From: Amborella trichopoda
Taxonomy: Eukaryota > Streptophyta > Magnoliopsida > Amborellales > Amborellaceae
Reading direction: 5' to 3'
Assembly: GCF_000471905.2 (NCBI RefSeq)
Contig: NW_006499644.1
Span: 687,121-751,120 of the forward strand
DNA: 64,000 bases
Each line of letters opens with the position of its first letter. Position 1 is the stretch's first letter. Below the pieces are notes generated by a model. It ran no database searches, was not told the DNA's origin, and saw only the letters and a program-made list of their open reading frames with translations. Positions 35,351-45,944 of this stretch are shown one piece after another. A program made the translations under genes and the position numbers.

Positions 35351-36631
35351 GAGTTGTGCCCAAACATGAGTGGATTGATCAAAAGTGAACCTAATTGCTA
35401 GAAATTAAGATTTAATTGAATTAAAATAAATTAGAAATTAGGGTGTAAAATGACAGATTTGCCCCTTCCTAACAATATGTAGAACTCCAAAACAGTCCCT
35501 ATCCTACGTTAGAACTTTTACGATCTTTCATGGATGATTTGGGGTTGTTCTGATTACCATTTGATCGAAAGATGACTGTTTTCTTATAGGGCTCGGCATG
35601 GCGATCGATTTGATACCAACTTCGAGACATGGATCGTGTTTTTAGGCCACGATCATGCGACTTGAAATTTGGATGAATCTTGAAACTTCATATCAATGGT
35701 GTGCTCATTCCTAGATGTTTTTCTTTAATTTCTTCACTGAATCACACTGACCATGCCATCACAATCATGTGACAACAAACGTAGCTCAATTTCGTGTCTA
35801 GACGAGGATTTTGCAACTTTGGAGTTTTGGGTTGGAATTTGCAGTCACTTCATCGTCTTCGTGTGTGGAATTCGACCGTTCAGCATGTACGGGGTTCGGA
35901 CTAAAGAGAACCCTAGACCTTACGCACACGATGGAACTGGTTTCCCGTCGATCGGGAGAACAACCACCGTGATTTGGCCGCTCGAGCAAGAGGGGATGTT
36001 GCTGATTTGCCTGCAACTTTCTTCATGGATCAGCAACTTCTCCCAATCTTTTCTATGCTCTAGAGCGTCGTCACGGGGCGTGCCACATATCAAAACGCTC
36101 GTCTTGATGAGACGAACACGATCACAAAATTTTAACCCAATTCAACTTAGGACGAGTGAGATATAAACCCCAAAAGTCATTGTTCGTGACTATGCCTTTA
36201 ATGGTGATTACTTGCAGAGCGATCGCACAGGAGTAGTGTGCGACTCCTCCTGTTTTGGTTTTTTCCCCATAACTTTGTCCTGGAGTGCCCGATTAAGCCG
36301 AAACGTGATCCATAAGGGTTTTCGACAGTGCCAGATCCAATGGAGATAGTCCCACAACAAATTGAGACACCAAAAATATAGTTATAGGGTCTGTTTTAGG
36401 GTGCTAGAGGTTGATTCTACCAAAACTGCTTCTTGGTTTGCACTGTTCTAGACATATCGGATTGTGAAAAAACTTGGCAGGTGGCCTTTTGAAGTGTTTA
36501 TGAAGATCTTGATCAGTTTTGAGGCCATTAAGCAATTGTCAAAATTTCCACTGTTTGTTAGGCTTTATTGACCGGCTTCTCCCTTTTATTTCACATTGGG
36601 GACCCATGGTGATGAAAAATGTCTTCCAACA

Positions 36632-37830
36632 TGAGGTTCTTCACATCTAGGATGGCGCCTAGAAGTTGGGCTATGAAGACTAAAACAAAGGCTTCACTGC
36701 TATGCACAAGTCACTAAAAGGCAGCCTTATCGTTGTGCGCAGAAGGCAGGGCTATCGCCGGCTACGTAAGGCTTCCTACAAAACGCTAAGGCATAGCACC
36801 GGCTACAATCGTAAGGGAGTATCACCGGATGTCACTAAAAGGCGTAAAGCCAGCTACTCTTACAAGGAGGCTATCACTGTGCGTAGAAGGTAGGGCTATT
36901 GCCGTGTGCAGAAGGCAGGGCTATCTCTGTCTCACGAGTAAGGGGCTATCGCCATCTGCCGAAGTAAATTGGAAGCACTGCACAAGGACCAAGAGAAGCG
37001 TGGGGTAACGCCATCTACGTCTAACACTTGTGCTCCAACTGTTTGCATGAGTCACCCGTGCGGCACGCCACGTCCCTCGAAATCTGGGCACGCCGCCTGA
37101 CACTCGCGACGTTGCCTGTCATTGCATGTGCGGAGGGTGACCGTTCACCATCCCACGATCCTTCACCTCCCCGATCGTTACATCCTCATGATGCCTCGGG
37201 TTCTCACTGGCGTTTCCTCTCCTCGTCGGGAACTCACTTCTACTCGTTGGGAAAACCATCCCTGTCTATTCCCTCTCTTCCACTGGTGACCAAAGCTAAC
37301 TGAACGCCACCAAATTCTTGAAAAAACTCCCTTGTGACCCTACGGGTTTCCCTTCTCCCTTCTTTGCACTCCTCAACTTGTCAGAATTTCACTGTGTTTC
37401 CGGTGAGCTCACTGCTGGTTCTCCTTCTTCTCTCCCGATAACCAGAAGACCGTCAGGATCCTTTGACCTCTTTCTATCCTTCCCGGCAAACACAGAACGA
37501 CCGAAAGATCACTGAAATTCTAGCAGAGTACCACTGTGACTCTTGCAGTTTCGCCAGAGTCTCAATGAAGCCCTGTGAAGCTCCCTGTTCCCTGCTCAGG
37601 ATGTCTCAACACTCACAGAAAACATCTGCAAGCACGTTCCAAAGATTCGCAACTTGCTCAAGTTCACCGGTAAGCTCTTGAAGGCTGGTATACGACGAGC
37701 CTTTCTTCACTGTTTTACTGGAAAACTCTTGCCGGAGGTCTCTTGACGGAAGCTCCGACTCTCTTTCTCTCTAAAAAAATTTCTTCACTGTTTTACCTTT
37801 CGATAAAACAGTAAAATGGGGGTTTTCCCC
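36632..37830 (-). other. Leader of antisense PMD gene, element F
   Basis: Read leftward from the TATA, this is homologous to 26990-27700 on plus (shared CCTGTGACCCT.CGGGTTTCCC and CTTCTCCCTTCTTTGCAC words, reverse complement for B). 36690-36960 holds degenerate GCAGAAGGCAGGGCTATCGCC repeats. No convincing long frame is seen. Discounting B, it leads straight into the PMD gene at 20139. Confidence 0.55.
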
Positions 37831-37838
37831 CTTTTATA
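37831..37838 (-). promoter_or_regulatory. Antisense TATA box proposed for the PMD gene
   Basis: Minus strand TATAAAAG in GCACTGCTGAGTATAAAAGG, identical over 20 bases to the plus-strand copy in element B. It is followed by CCCCCATTTTACTG and GGTAAAACAGTG. The spacing to the PMD gene is about 1.2 kb once B is discounted. Confidence 0.7.
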
Positions 37839-37959
37839 CTCAGCAGTGCTGCGAAGTGTCCCTCACAAGTTCGAAATGATGCTCCAATACTTGTCTTCAG
37901 ACAACGATAGGTCCAGGCCAGGGCAGGTCAAGCCTGAGGCCCGAATGAAAGTCATTGCC

Positions 37960-38170
37960 GCCTGTGCCTCATGAACCCACTGCTATTGCTCTGTCTTATC
38001 ACCGCGTGCTTCACAAAAGGCTATTGTCATGCGCTTCACAAAGGGCAATGGCCGCACGCTTCAGAAGCTATTGTCTCGCGCTTCACAAAGTGTTATCGTC
38101 GTACGCCTCACCAAAGGCTTAAATACCGTGCGTCGCACCAATTACATTTCCTATGCTAGCACTGTACGCA
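37960..38170. repeat. CGCGCTTCACAAAGGCTAT short repeats
   Basis: Degenerate ~25-bp units (TCATGCGCTTCACAAAGGGCA and similar), the reverse-complement counterpart of the 25-bp array at 26586-26870. They lie just upstream of the antisense TATA. Confidence 0.75.
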
Positions 38171-38319
38171 TGCTATCGCACTGTCAACTGTAGATTTTTC
38201 CCACTTTCCCCCAGATCGTGACCTAACATCCCCATAAGCGGCCACCACTTTCCATCCCTAGGGAGTCAAGTCTCCAGTTACGGCCGTGTGAAGTCACATT
38301 CCCTTGCCACCGTAATGGT

Positions 38320-39370
38320 CTAGGTGCACAACCCTAAACTACATGGTCCAAACTATATGACCTTAAACTGTAGCAGAGATCTACTTGCACAACCTTAAAC
38401 TGCACAGTCCTTGATGCATGACTCGAAACTGCATAACCACGGTCTAGCTGTATGACCTTAACTGTAGTGCATGTCCTTGTCGCATGACGTTGAAAGGCTT
38501 AGCACCATGGTCCAAACTATATGACCTTAAACTGTAGCGGAGGTCATGTTGCACAACCTTAAACTGCATGGTCTTAGCTGCAGGACTTTAAACTTCATAG
38601 CCATGGTCTAAGCGATAAGACCTTAAAACTGTAGCGCATGTCCCTGTAGCAAGACATTAAAACGACATGATAAATAGTCCATGCGCATGACTTTAATCTG
38701 TGAAATGAACACACCTCCCTCAGCCCCAGTAGAAGTCACATCCATATAGTGGCCCATCATCCCCCGTGGAGTTAGGGTCATTCTTATCTCACTAATCCCT
38801 AGTGGGGTTGCACCTGTGCTCTGGCTTGTCATTCACAATGGAGTTCCATACATACTATTGTTCATTATCCTCGTGGTAACATGCTTACCCCTTCAATCCC
38901 CTTGGATCAGTTGTACACCAAGCTATCCTATCCCCAGGGGTTGGGTTACTTTCTCACGAGCCATGGAGTTCCATCTTTCACCATAGGGAGTCATACTTGT
39001 CCCCTAATTCCCAATGAAGTCTGCTTCTCCATCTAAACCTCCTGCTGGTTTTAACCATTTTTATCCCCAGGAGAGTCGAATTGCTATCCACAGACTTATT
39101 CCCCATGGAGCTTCACCTACATGGCAACCCACTTAAATTGGTCTAGGTGCACGACCCTAAACTGCATGGTCCAAACTATTTGACCTTCAACTATAGTGGA
39201 GGTCTAGTTGCACGACCATAAACTGCATAGTCCTAATTACATGACTTTAAACTGCATAACATCGGTCCAAGCCATATGGCCTTAAACCATAGTGTGCATC
39301 ATGGCCACATGATGATCAACTACTTTGCCGATGTCCAGGAGGCATGACTTTAAAGACACCCCCACACATG
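38320..39370 (+). repeat. TGACCTTAAACT array and GGGGATAA-type array of element F
   Basis: Units with ATGACCTTAAACTGTAG and AACCTTAAACTGCA occur at 38340-38700 and 39130-39370. Between them (38700-39115) are about ten TTATCCCC.GGGGAGT-like words, the counterpart of 25690-26174. Confidence 0.85.
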
Positions 39371-40139
39371 CGTACATGCCCTTTGTGTGAATTTTCATGC
39401 ACATCTTCCCTAACTGACCCATTCGTGTGAGCACACCACCATCATTGCTTCCATAGTGAGTCCATGCAGTTCACTACTATCATCTATCATTCCTCAGTGA
39501 GTCTCACCCATGCTCACAAAATGGCGAACCATCCTACTATCCATACTTTTCGTAGGTTAGTGGGTCACCACTTTTCACCTTCCACACATATATCATCCAT
39601 CTTTCATAGGTAGCCTCGTTCCATCTCCCCAAAGTGAGTCAAAATCACCACCACACTCACTCCATGGCCTCTATAGATTGCCATCCATCTCTATCGTGGT
39701 CCAGTTGTATGACCCTAAACTATAGTGCACGTCTTGGCCACATGACGTAGAAGGCTACGCACCGGTCGCGAAGGCATGACCTTAAACATGCCTTCACAAA
39801 AAGAAGAAAAGAAAATAGCAGGCATGGTGAATACCTGGATAGGGGAATGCCATGAGTAAAAATGACGGACGAGTATGGTGACAAAACCATGAGTAAAAGA
39901 GTTCCATGAAAATAAAAACCAGGGCATGGTGAAATCCCCAAAAGGACGCCGTGAGCAAAAACGGATGAAAAGGGTAGACATGGCCACAAGGTCATAGGTA
40001 AAAGAGCCCAAAAATAAACGAGGTTGGTGAAAACCGTCTTTACAGCACCATTTCCTTAGTCTAGGTGAAAACCTGTAAAGGGTGCTTGGACCAAAAAAAG
40101 CAGGTTGATGCAGCATCACAGTCTCAGTCGGCACCCAAT
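39371..40139. other. Tat 3' noncoding block (element F)
   Basis: 39371-39690 is the reverse-complement counterpart of 25000-25300 (GTGAGTC.AAATCACCACC words). 39690-39790 has further TGACCTTAAAC units. 39790-40139 matches the reverse complement of 24600-24900. No gene is seen. Confidence 0.55.
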
Positions 40140-40906
40140 TGCTACATAGGCGTAATCCTAGCTAATGAGGTCAACACAAAATCGTCAATTGCTAACATCT
40201 AATCACAACACAAAATGGCTCATCCAAGAGTGAGAGTGTCATAATATCTGCCACACTTCAACCCCAAAAACAAAACGAGTCCCTGAGGGTGCGGGCGATG
40301 AACAACACATCCCTAAAAAAAAAACAAATGAGTCCTTGAGGGTGCGTGCGATGAACAATAAATCCGTTAAAATGCTAAAGATGCTCATGAAGGCAAGAAA
40401 GTGACAAAGCCAAGGTAGAACCTGCCAGAGACTTCTGGTTGTTGCCTCATCACGAGGCCGCCTCATCAAAATCCCCCCTAGCCGACAGGCCCAGACCTTC
40501 AGGATAGGCCAACCAAAAAGCCCCCTTACTAGACCCAGTTGGATGGGGCGTACAAATGTACCCTGATTGTCAAAAGAAAATCTGGTGTAGCAGTAGACAA
40601 TGTTGACTGAAGGCTCATAGCACTTACCTGCCAGGTAGGCCCGATTTTGGTCAACGAGGTCCACATAAAAGCCTTAGTGGTCAGAATACCAAATAGTCCC
40701 TTGAGGGTGATCCCTCAAAGTCTCTTCTCCCCTAAAGTCTCCACTGATGGACCTGTACATTGCATCCAAATGTTTGAGCATCCTAGTTACAACATTGCAT
40801 GGATCTCTTCGGCGTTCACATGGTTCAGTGGCTATGAAGAAAAAAGAAATAAAGCCAAAGGAATTTTTTGGAATGTTATCCTTTTCGCTTCTCACAAAGC
40901 ACGACA
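40140..40906. other. Conserved Tat block with 141-codon antisense frame
   Basis: The minus-strand frame 40239-40664 is uninterrupted (MDLVDQNRAYLAGKCYEP, YCYTRFSFDNQG, then hydrophobic LWQVLPWLCHFLAFMSIF). Its N-terminal third can be recognised in the plus strand of 24060-24170 and weakly at 59990-60020. The plus strand has PKVSTDGPVHCIQM near 40740, also shared with element B. I recognise neither product. It may be noncoding homology. Confidence 0.45.
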
Positions 40907-40921
40907 TTTGGTGGGGCATGC
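40907..40921 (+). promoter_or_regulatory. Polypurine tract of element F
   Basis: TTTGGTGGGGCATGC directly precedes the LTR start TGTTTGAAG, the same layout as element B. Confidence 0.75.
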
Positions 40922-43591
40922 TGTTTGAAGATATTTTTCAACACCATACGTCCCCGATGCGGAATAAAAAGAAGCCCGTCAATAAAGCCTAACAAACAAT
41001 GGAAATTTTGACAATCTCAGAATGGCCTCAAAAATGGTTAAGGTGTTCATAAAGACTCCAAAAAGTCTCTTGCTACATTTCTTATTATTCTGATATGTCT
41101 AAGGTAGTGCAGACTAAGAAATAGTTTCGGCAAAATCTATCTCTAACCCTAAAACGGACCCTGTAACTCAAACTATATTTTCGATGCATCAAAAAGCTAT
41201 TAAATCATGGCCATTAGATTTGATACGATTGAAAACCCACAGAAGTCAAATTTCAACTTAAACAGACACTCCAGGAAGAAGTTATGGGTAAAAGATCAAA
41301 ACAGGAGGAGCCGCACATTATTCCTGTGCGTTCACAAAGCAAGTAATCACCATTAAAGGGGCAGTCACGAATAGTGACTTGCAACGCTCATATCTCACTC
41401 ATTCAAAGTTGGATCTCGCTCAAATTTTGTGAGCGTGTTAGTCTCATCGAGATGAGTGTTTTGATATGCGGCACGCCCCGTGACGACGCTGAAGCGCGAA
41501 CAAAAGCTAGAGAGAAGTTGTTGATCCATGAAGAAAGTTGTAGAAAAATCAGCAACGACATGCCTCGCCCGGCTGGCCAAATCACAACGCTCGTCAACCC
41601 AATTGATGTAAAATCAGTTGCGTTGCATGCATAAGATCCATAACTATCACTGATCCCAACTCTGTGTGTGATAAACGGTCAGATTTCGCACATGAAGCCG
41701 ATGAAGTGGCTGTGAATTTTGGAGCTAGAATTTCAAATTTCGGTCAAAACTCAAAAGTTGTGAAATCTTTGTCCGGGCACGAAACTGAGCTACGTTTATT
41801 ACCACATGACCGTGACAACATGCTCAGTGTGATCCTATGAAGAAAGCACATAAAATTAAAAAGGGAACAGGCACATGATTGATTTTAAGTTTGTAAGATT
41901 CATCCAAATTTCAAGTAACAGGATCATGGCTTAAAAACACCATCCATGGCTCGAAGTTGGTATCAAATAGATCACCATGTCGAGCCCTACAAGAGAACAA
42001 TAATCTTTCGGACAAAAGACATCAGAGCAGCCTCGAATCATCTATGAAAGAACACGCACGTTCTAGGGCAACAGTAGGGACTGTTCTAGAATTTACCCAA
42101 TTGTTAGGAAGAGGCAAATCTGTTATTTTGCACCCTATTTTCCTATTTTATTTAATTCAATTAAATCTTAATTTTCAGCAATTAGGTTTAATTTTGGCCA
42201 ATCCACCCATGTTTGGGTAAAGCATTATATATATCACATACTATCATTGCACATGGATCGAACTTTGCTTAATAAAATGTTTTCTCATTGTTGGGTCGCG
42301 TCTTGAGAGAGAGAGGAAGGAGAGAGAAACTTTTGGGTCGGCACCCCTGGGCTTAAGGTAAACCGTTTTCTCTCTCGTATCTTCTTTCCTCTCTTCTCTT
42401 CACTCTCTCCTTCTCTTTCTCTTTCGTCTGAGTTTTTTTCTCAAAGGCTATGCACGGTAGTGGTAGCGCCATGCATGCCTCTTTCTTTCTTTCCCTTCCT
42501 ATGGTTTCATAGATTGTGCATGGCGATGAAAGCGCCATGTGTGAGCTTCTTTCTCCCTTTCTTCATTCGTCTCTATCTCTCAAAGAAGTTTGCAGATGGC
42601 GCTGCTCATCGCTGTCCGTAGGTGTATCCTCAGCATCCCGCGTAAGCACAGACGATGATGCCTATTGTTGCCCGCAGGGGTCTCACCCTATTGCGTGCCT
42701 ATCGCAGACGGCGATGCCTATCGCCGCTGCCGAAGGGTTGTGGCAATGCCTATCACAGTCCACAAGCATCTTTCGTGCGCTCTGTGCCTATCTCTGTGAA
42801 CAGGCTTCTTTCGTGCACTCAATGCTTATCACCGTGCACAGGCTACTTTCTTGTGCTCAGTTCCTATCACCGTGCATAGGCTTCTGTCATGTGCTCGGTG
42901 CCCATCTCTGTCTGCAGGATTCTCTTACGTCCCATGCCAACCTCCATGCACCTCACCCGAAGCTATCGCTGCCCATAAGGGATATGTTGCATTCTCGTGT
43001 TGCCAACTGTGATGCCTATCACCGCTCACAAGGGATGCACTACCTTGTCGTGTTGCCAATGGCGATGCCTAATGCCGTTTGAAGTTCGCTGCCTGACCCT
43101 TTCGTAATGAGCAGTGAGGGTCGCAGCACTGTTACTCCACAGCTGTGGGTGGCGATGCTCAACGCCATCCGGATCCTACCTCTTTGCCGTCTCGCTCCTT
43201 CTCTTCGTTCTCTTTTCTTTTTTTCTCTCCTCATGCTCACTTGACTAAAGGATAAGGCTCAGTCTAGTATTGTCATAGCGGTCTGGCTATCGAGCAGTAT
43301 TGCCGTCATGCTGGTCCTGAGTACCATGCCCCTCTTACTGCCACACCAAATTAGAACAGTCATATCGAACTTGGTTTCATGTAGTATTGCTGTCGTGCTG
43401 GTTCTGAGTACCGTGCCCATCTTGCTACCACGCCGAGTCGGTCACTGTACTGGTCTAGCTATCATGCTAGTCTCGTCCCTTTGTCAAGTTTTCTTCTCTT
43501 TTTTTTCTTTATTCAAACCTTCTTCTTCATCACCCTAATTTCCTGCCTTCTCTACTATATGAATGTGCATTGCCCTAAGATAAGGGTTGGT
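40922..43591 (+). repeat. 3' LTR of element F
   Basis: Plus-orientation copy of the B-type LTR: start TGTTTGAAGATATTTTTC, TATATATAT (42226-42234), poly-A-like CTTAATAAAATG (about 42273), GAGAGAGAGAGG leader, AAGGTAAACC donor-like word (about 42355), CT-rich tract, minisatellite 42700-42920, and the closing blocks to ATTGCCCTAAGATAAGGG (about 43590). Similarity to the family ends there. Confidence 0.8.
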
Positions 43592-43599
43592 ACCAAAAT

Positions 43600-44430
43600 G
43601 CTTGTGTACTATGAAAGCCGTAGGATAATAAGCCCTGATCCATAAGCGAAATTTCCAACAGTCTCAGAATGGTCAAAGAAGATTCAAGAAAATCGATAAA
43701 GGCCCCCTAAGAACACCTATGGAGTTTCCTCACAATACTACGAGTTTAAGGTAGTGCAGACGCATAAATAGTTTTGGAAAAATCAACCTCTATCGTCCTG
43801 AAATAGACCTTATAACTACATCCCTATCACCGGAGCATCAAACGACCGTATGACCACTTCCATTGGATTCAGAACATCTAAAAACCCTTAAGAACCAAGT
43901 TTCAACTTTATCAGATGTTCCTGGACCATGTTATGGCCAAATTACTCGAAATAGGCAGGTCACACACTATTACCGTGCACCCTCAGTGAACCAGTTTCCA
44001 TTAATGGAAACTGTGTTCATGGGTTTTGAGCTTAAATTTGAAAGGCCATATTTCTCTCATCCCAAGCTGGATCAAGCTCAAATTTTATGGGTGTGTTCAT
44101 CTTGTTGACCTAAGCATTTTGATATGTGGCATAACCCATGATGTGGCCTGAGCTGGGAGAAATACACAAGAGAAGATCATAATTCAAGGTAAGGTTGCAG
44201 GTTTTCCATCAGGAGCGCACCTCAATCGTGTGGCCACATCATGACGATCTCACATCGGATCGACCCGAAATCAGAGCCATTGTGAGCACAAGATTTGCGG
44301 TTTCATCAAAGCCGAACCTCGTACATGATGGACGGTCAGATTTGACGAATACAAAATTGCTGCACTTTCAAGCCACCGAAAACCATACTCTGGCTAAAAG
44401 ATAAAAAATGGAACATGGTCGTTCGGGCAC
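43600..44430 (+). mobile_element. Fragment of a related Tat LTR (plus orientation)
   Basis: Colinear with 41010-41800 of the F LTR (ATTTTGACAATCTCAGAATGG-like, TAAGGTAGTGCAGAC, ATTTTGATATGTGGCA), but considerably diverged. It represents another subfamily copy. Confidence 0.65.
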
Positions 44431-44434
44431 TAAA

Positions 44435-45230
44435 CCAAATTCTTCGACAAACAGCAGGATTCCGGCAAGGGTCTTGTAGAGAAAACCTTCGAGGTTCGGA
44501 CTTTGCCTAGAATTGGTGAAGTTGCAGAGAGTGTAGCCGGGAGAGAGAAATCCTCTAGGAAGTTTTTCTACGAAAGAGAGGAAATTCTGGGTGCAGCTTT
44601 CCTCTCTGGTAGGGATTTTTAGGGGTTTTCTAGTGATTGTGGAAGGTTTTTGGCACTGCTCGTGGTGTTACAGAAAGTTTCCAGGAACTTAGGGGAAGTT
44701 TGCAGGAGTTTTCTGGTGAGGTTCTGGTGTCACTCAAGCAAAAAACACGGGCATAAAATTTCTTCAGTGGGTTTCTTGCCACATAGAAAAGTTCCTACGG
44801 GAGACGAACTGTTGCAACATGTCGGCCGTACGATTGTAGGCGGTGAACCCTCATGGGGAAGGCGTACGGTTGGTGATGGTTTGGCCTTCATCCTTGGAAA
44901 TTGTGTGACATTAAGGAGGTGAGAAATCTTCATGTTTTGAAAAACGAGGAGTCTCGGGAGGTGAATAGTCGCGATGGAGCCGACACTAACAGAACTGCAA
45001 CTGAGGTTGAGGCAACTGGCGTTGATGGTTTGGATTGCTGACACAACCAACGTTTAACCTTAAGAAAGGCAATTGACACTAAGGGCTAGGAACACAACCG
45101 TCGCTGGCCTTTGGAGAACGCAACCAGCGTTGGCTTCAATCGATACTCGTCAGCACATGTGGCTTATCACGATGAGAAGAAAGATGCTCACATATGAAGG
45201 TAAGTAATGTGCGGGGTTCGCTGCGCTCGA
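44435..45230. other. Leader-like block of element D
   Basis: On plus it matches 56400-57180 and 62980-63400 (AACAGCAGGATTCCGGC, GAGAAAACCTTCGAGG, GAGAGAGGAAATTCT). A short plus frame at 44650-44922 shares VRFWCHSSKKH with VRFWCHSSHKH at 56602-56811. This is antisense to pol. No TATA copy is present here. Confidence 0.55.
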
Positions 45231-45944
45231 CGATGATCTACGTACGATGATGTTCATGGGCAGGCAAAAAGGGGCTAAGGATGGGGTCGGGCTTGTGGTA
45301 CCTGTTGGAAGCCAAATCCTTCAAGACAATAGTGAGGTCCATGTTGTTCTATGGAAGGGCATCCACTGTGAACAGGGCATGCTTCTCGTTCTAGGCCAGC
45401 TCCTTACAAGGGTAGCCCCTCTTGTATATTTAATACACACGTCGAATGGATCATACATCGTATGTTCGACATACATGTCCAATGAGGTATCTGGCTTGTA
45501 TGTTTGACATACATGTCGGACGGACTGAGGCAAACTTCTTGGAATGGCTTTGCTTTGTCTTCTGCCCGTAACCATGCTCTTACTCGTCGGATGAATTAAA
45601 CCTAACTCTCCAAGTGGTTTCGCTTCTTCTTCATGAGAAGGGCCTTTCTTTGGTGGGTTTGCTTCTTCTTCATGAGAAGGGCCTTCCTTTCATGGGACAG
45701 GTATTTGTTTTAGCCTTTAACCGTCCTCTTACTCTTAGATGCAAGAGCAAGAGTACAAGTTTTGGCTTGTAACCGTCCTCTTATCCTCAGACGCAAGAGA
45801 CTTGTAACCTCCCTAGTAATATGTTCTTATAACTTGTAACTCATTTTTACTGCAATAAACATAAAAAGAGTTACCATTACTTTTGGAATATCTCGCTTGA
45901 TTTCTCGTTGAATCCCTTTCTTTTGAATACACATCATGGATAAT
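45231..45944 (-). other. Post-integrase block of element D
   Basis: Minus-strand counterpart of 57270-57870 and of 11381-11760. It includes the peptide word TIVLKDLASNR (near 45310-45345) and repeated AAGGCCCTTCTCATGAAGAA segments (45620-45690). Confidence 0.6.

Larger units (their letters stand above)
20177..36631 (-). mobile_element. Nested Tat-lineage LTR retrotransposon B (16.5 kb, minus)
   Basis: The upstream LTR is 33649-36631 and the downstream LTR 20177-23780. Both start TGTT(G/A)GAAGA and end CACCTAACCA on the minus strand. The primer site is at 33627-33646 and the polypurine tract at 23781-23796. The 5 bp flanking the element are GGAGG (20172-20176) and TGAGG (36632-36636), a target duplication with one mismatch. 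B interrupts element F upstream of its antisense PMD gene. Only gag is recognisable in its coding part. Its 3' half carries an antisense TATA and tandem arrays, and a foreign solo LTR sits inside its gag. The LTRs differ at about one base in eight where compared, suggesting an age of several million years. It is broken in many places. Confidence 0.8.
33649..36631 (-). repeat. Upstream (5') LTR of element B
   Basis: 2983 bp, starting TGTTGGAAGACATTTTTC and ending AGGCACCTAACCA on the minus strand. The TATA is at 35343-35350. A TTTAGTAAAAT-type poly-A region and a CT-rich leader follow in the minus sense. The 38-bp minisatellite is at 34600-34830. After the leader, the other copies read CTCAAGGTAAATA and CTTAAGGTAAACC, a splice-donor-like word. 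Confidence 0.85.
13561..43591 (+). mobile_element. Tat-lineage element F (plus), split by element B
   Basis: Parts: gag/protease 13561-16660, antisense PMD gene 16690-20139, interruption by B at 20177-36631, antisense promoter region and arrays 36632-40140, conserved block, polypurine tract 40907-40921, and 3' LTR 40922-43591. No 5' LTR or RT/integrase is seen. F is older than B, because B lies inside it. It is broken in many places. Confidence 0.7.

Noticed and set aside
35600-35640. Initiator-Met-like primer site (minus strand TTGGTATCAAATCGATC) in the B-type LTR
   Set aside because: It lies inside the LTR, about 1 kb from its upstream end. The real primer sites are at 33627 and 53211, directly after the LTR end. 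It may be a relic of older sequence capture.
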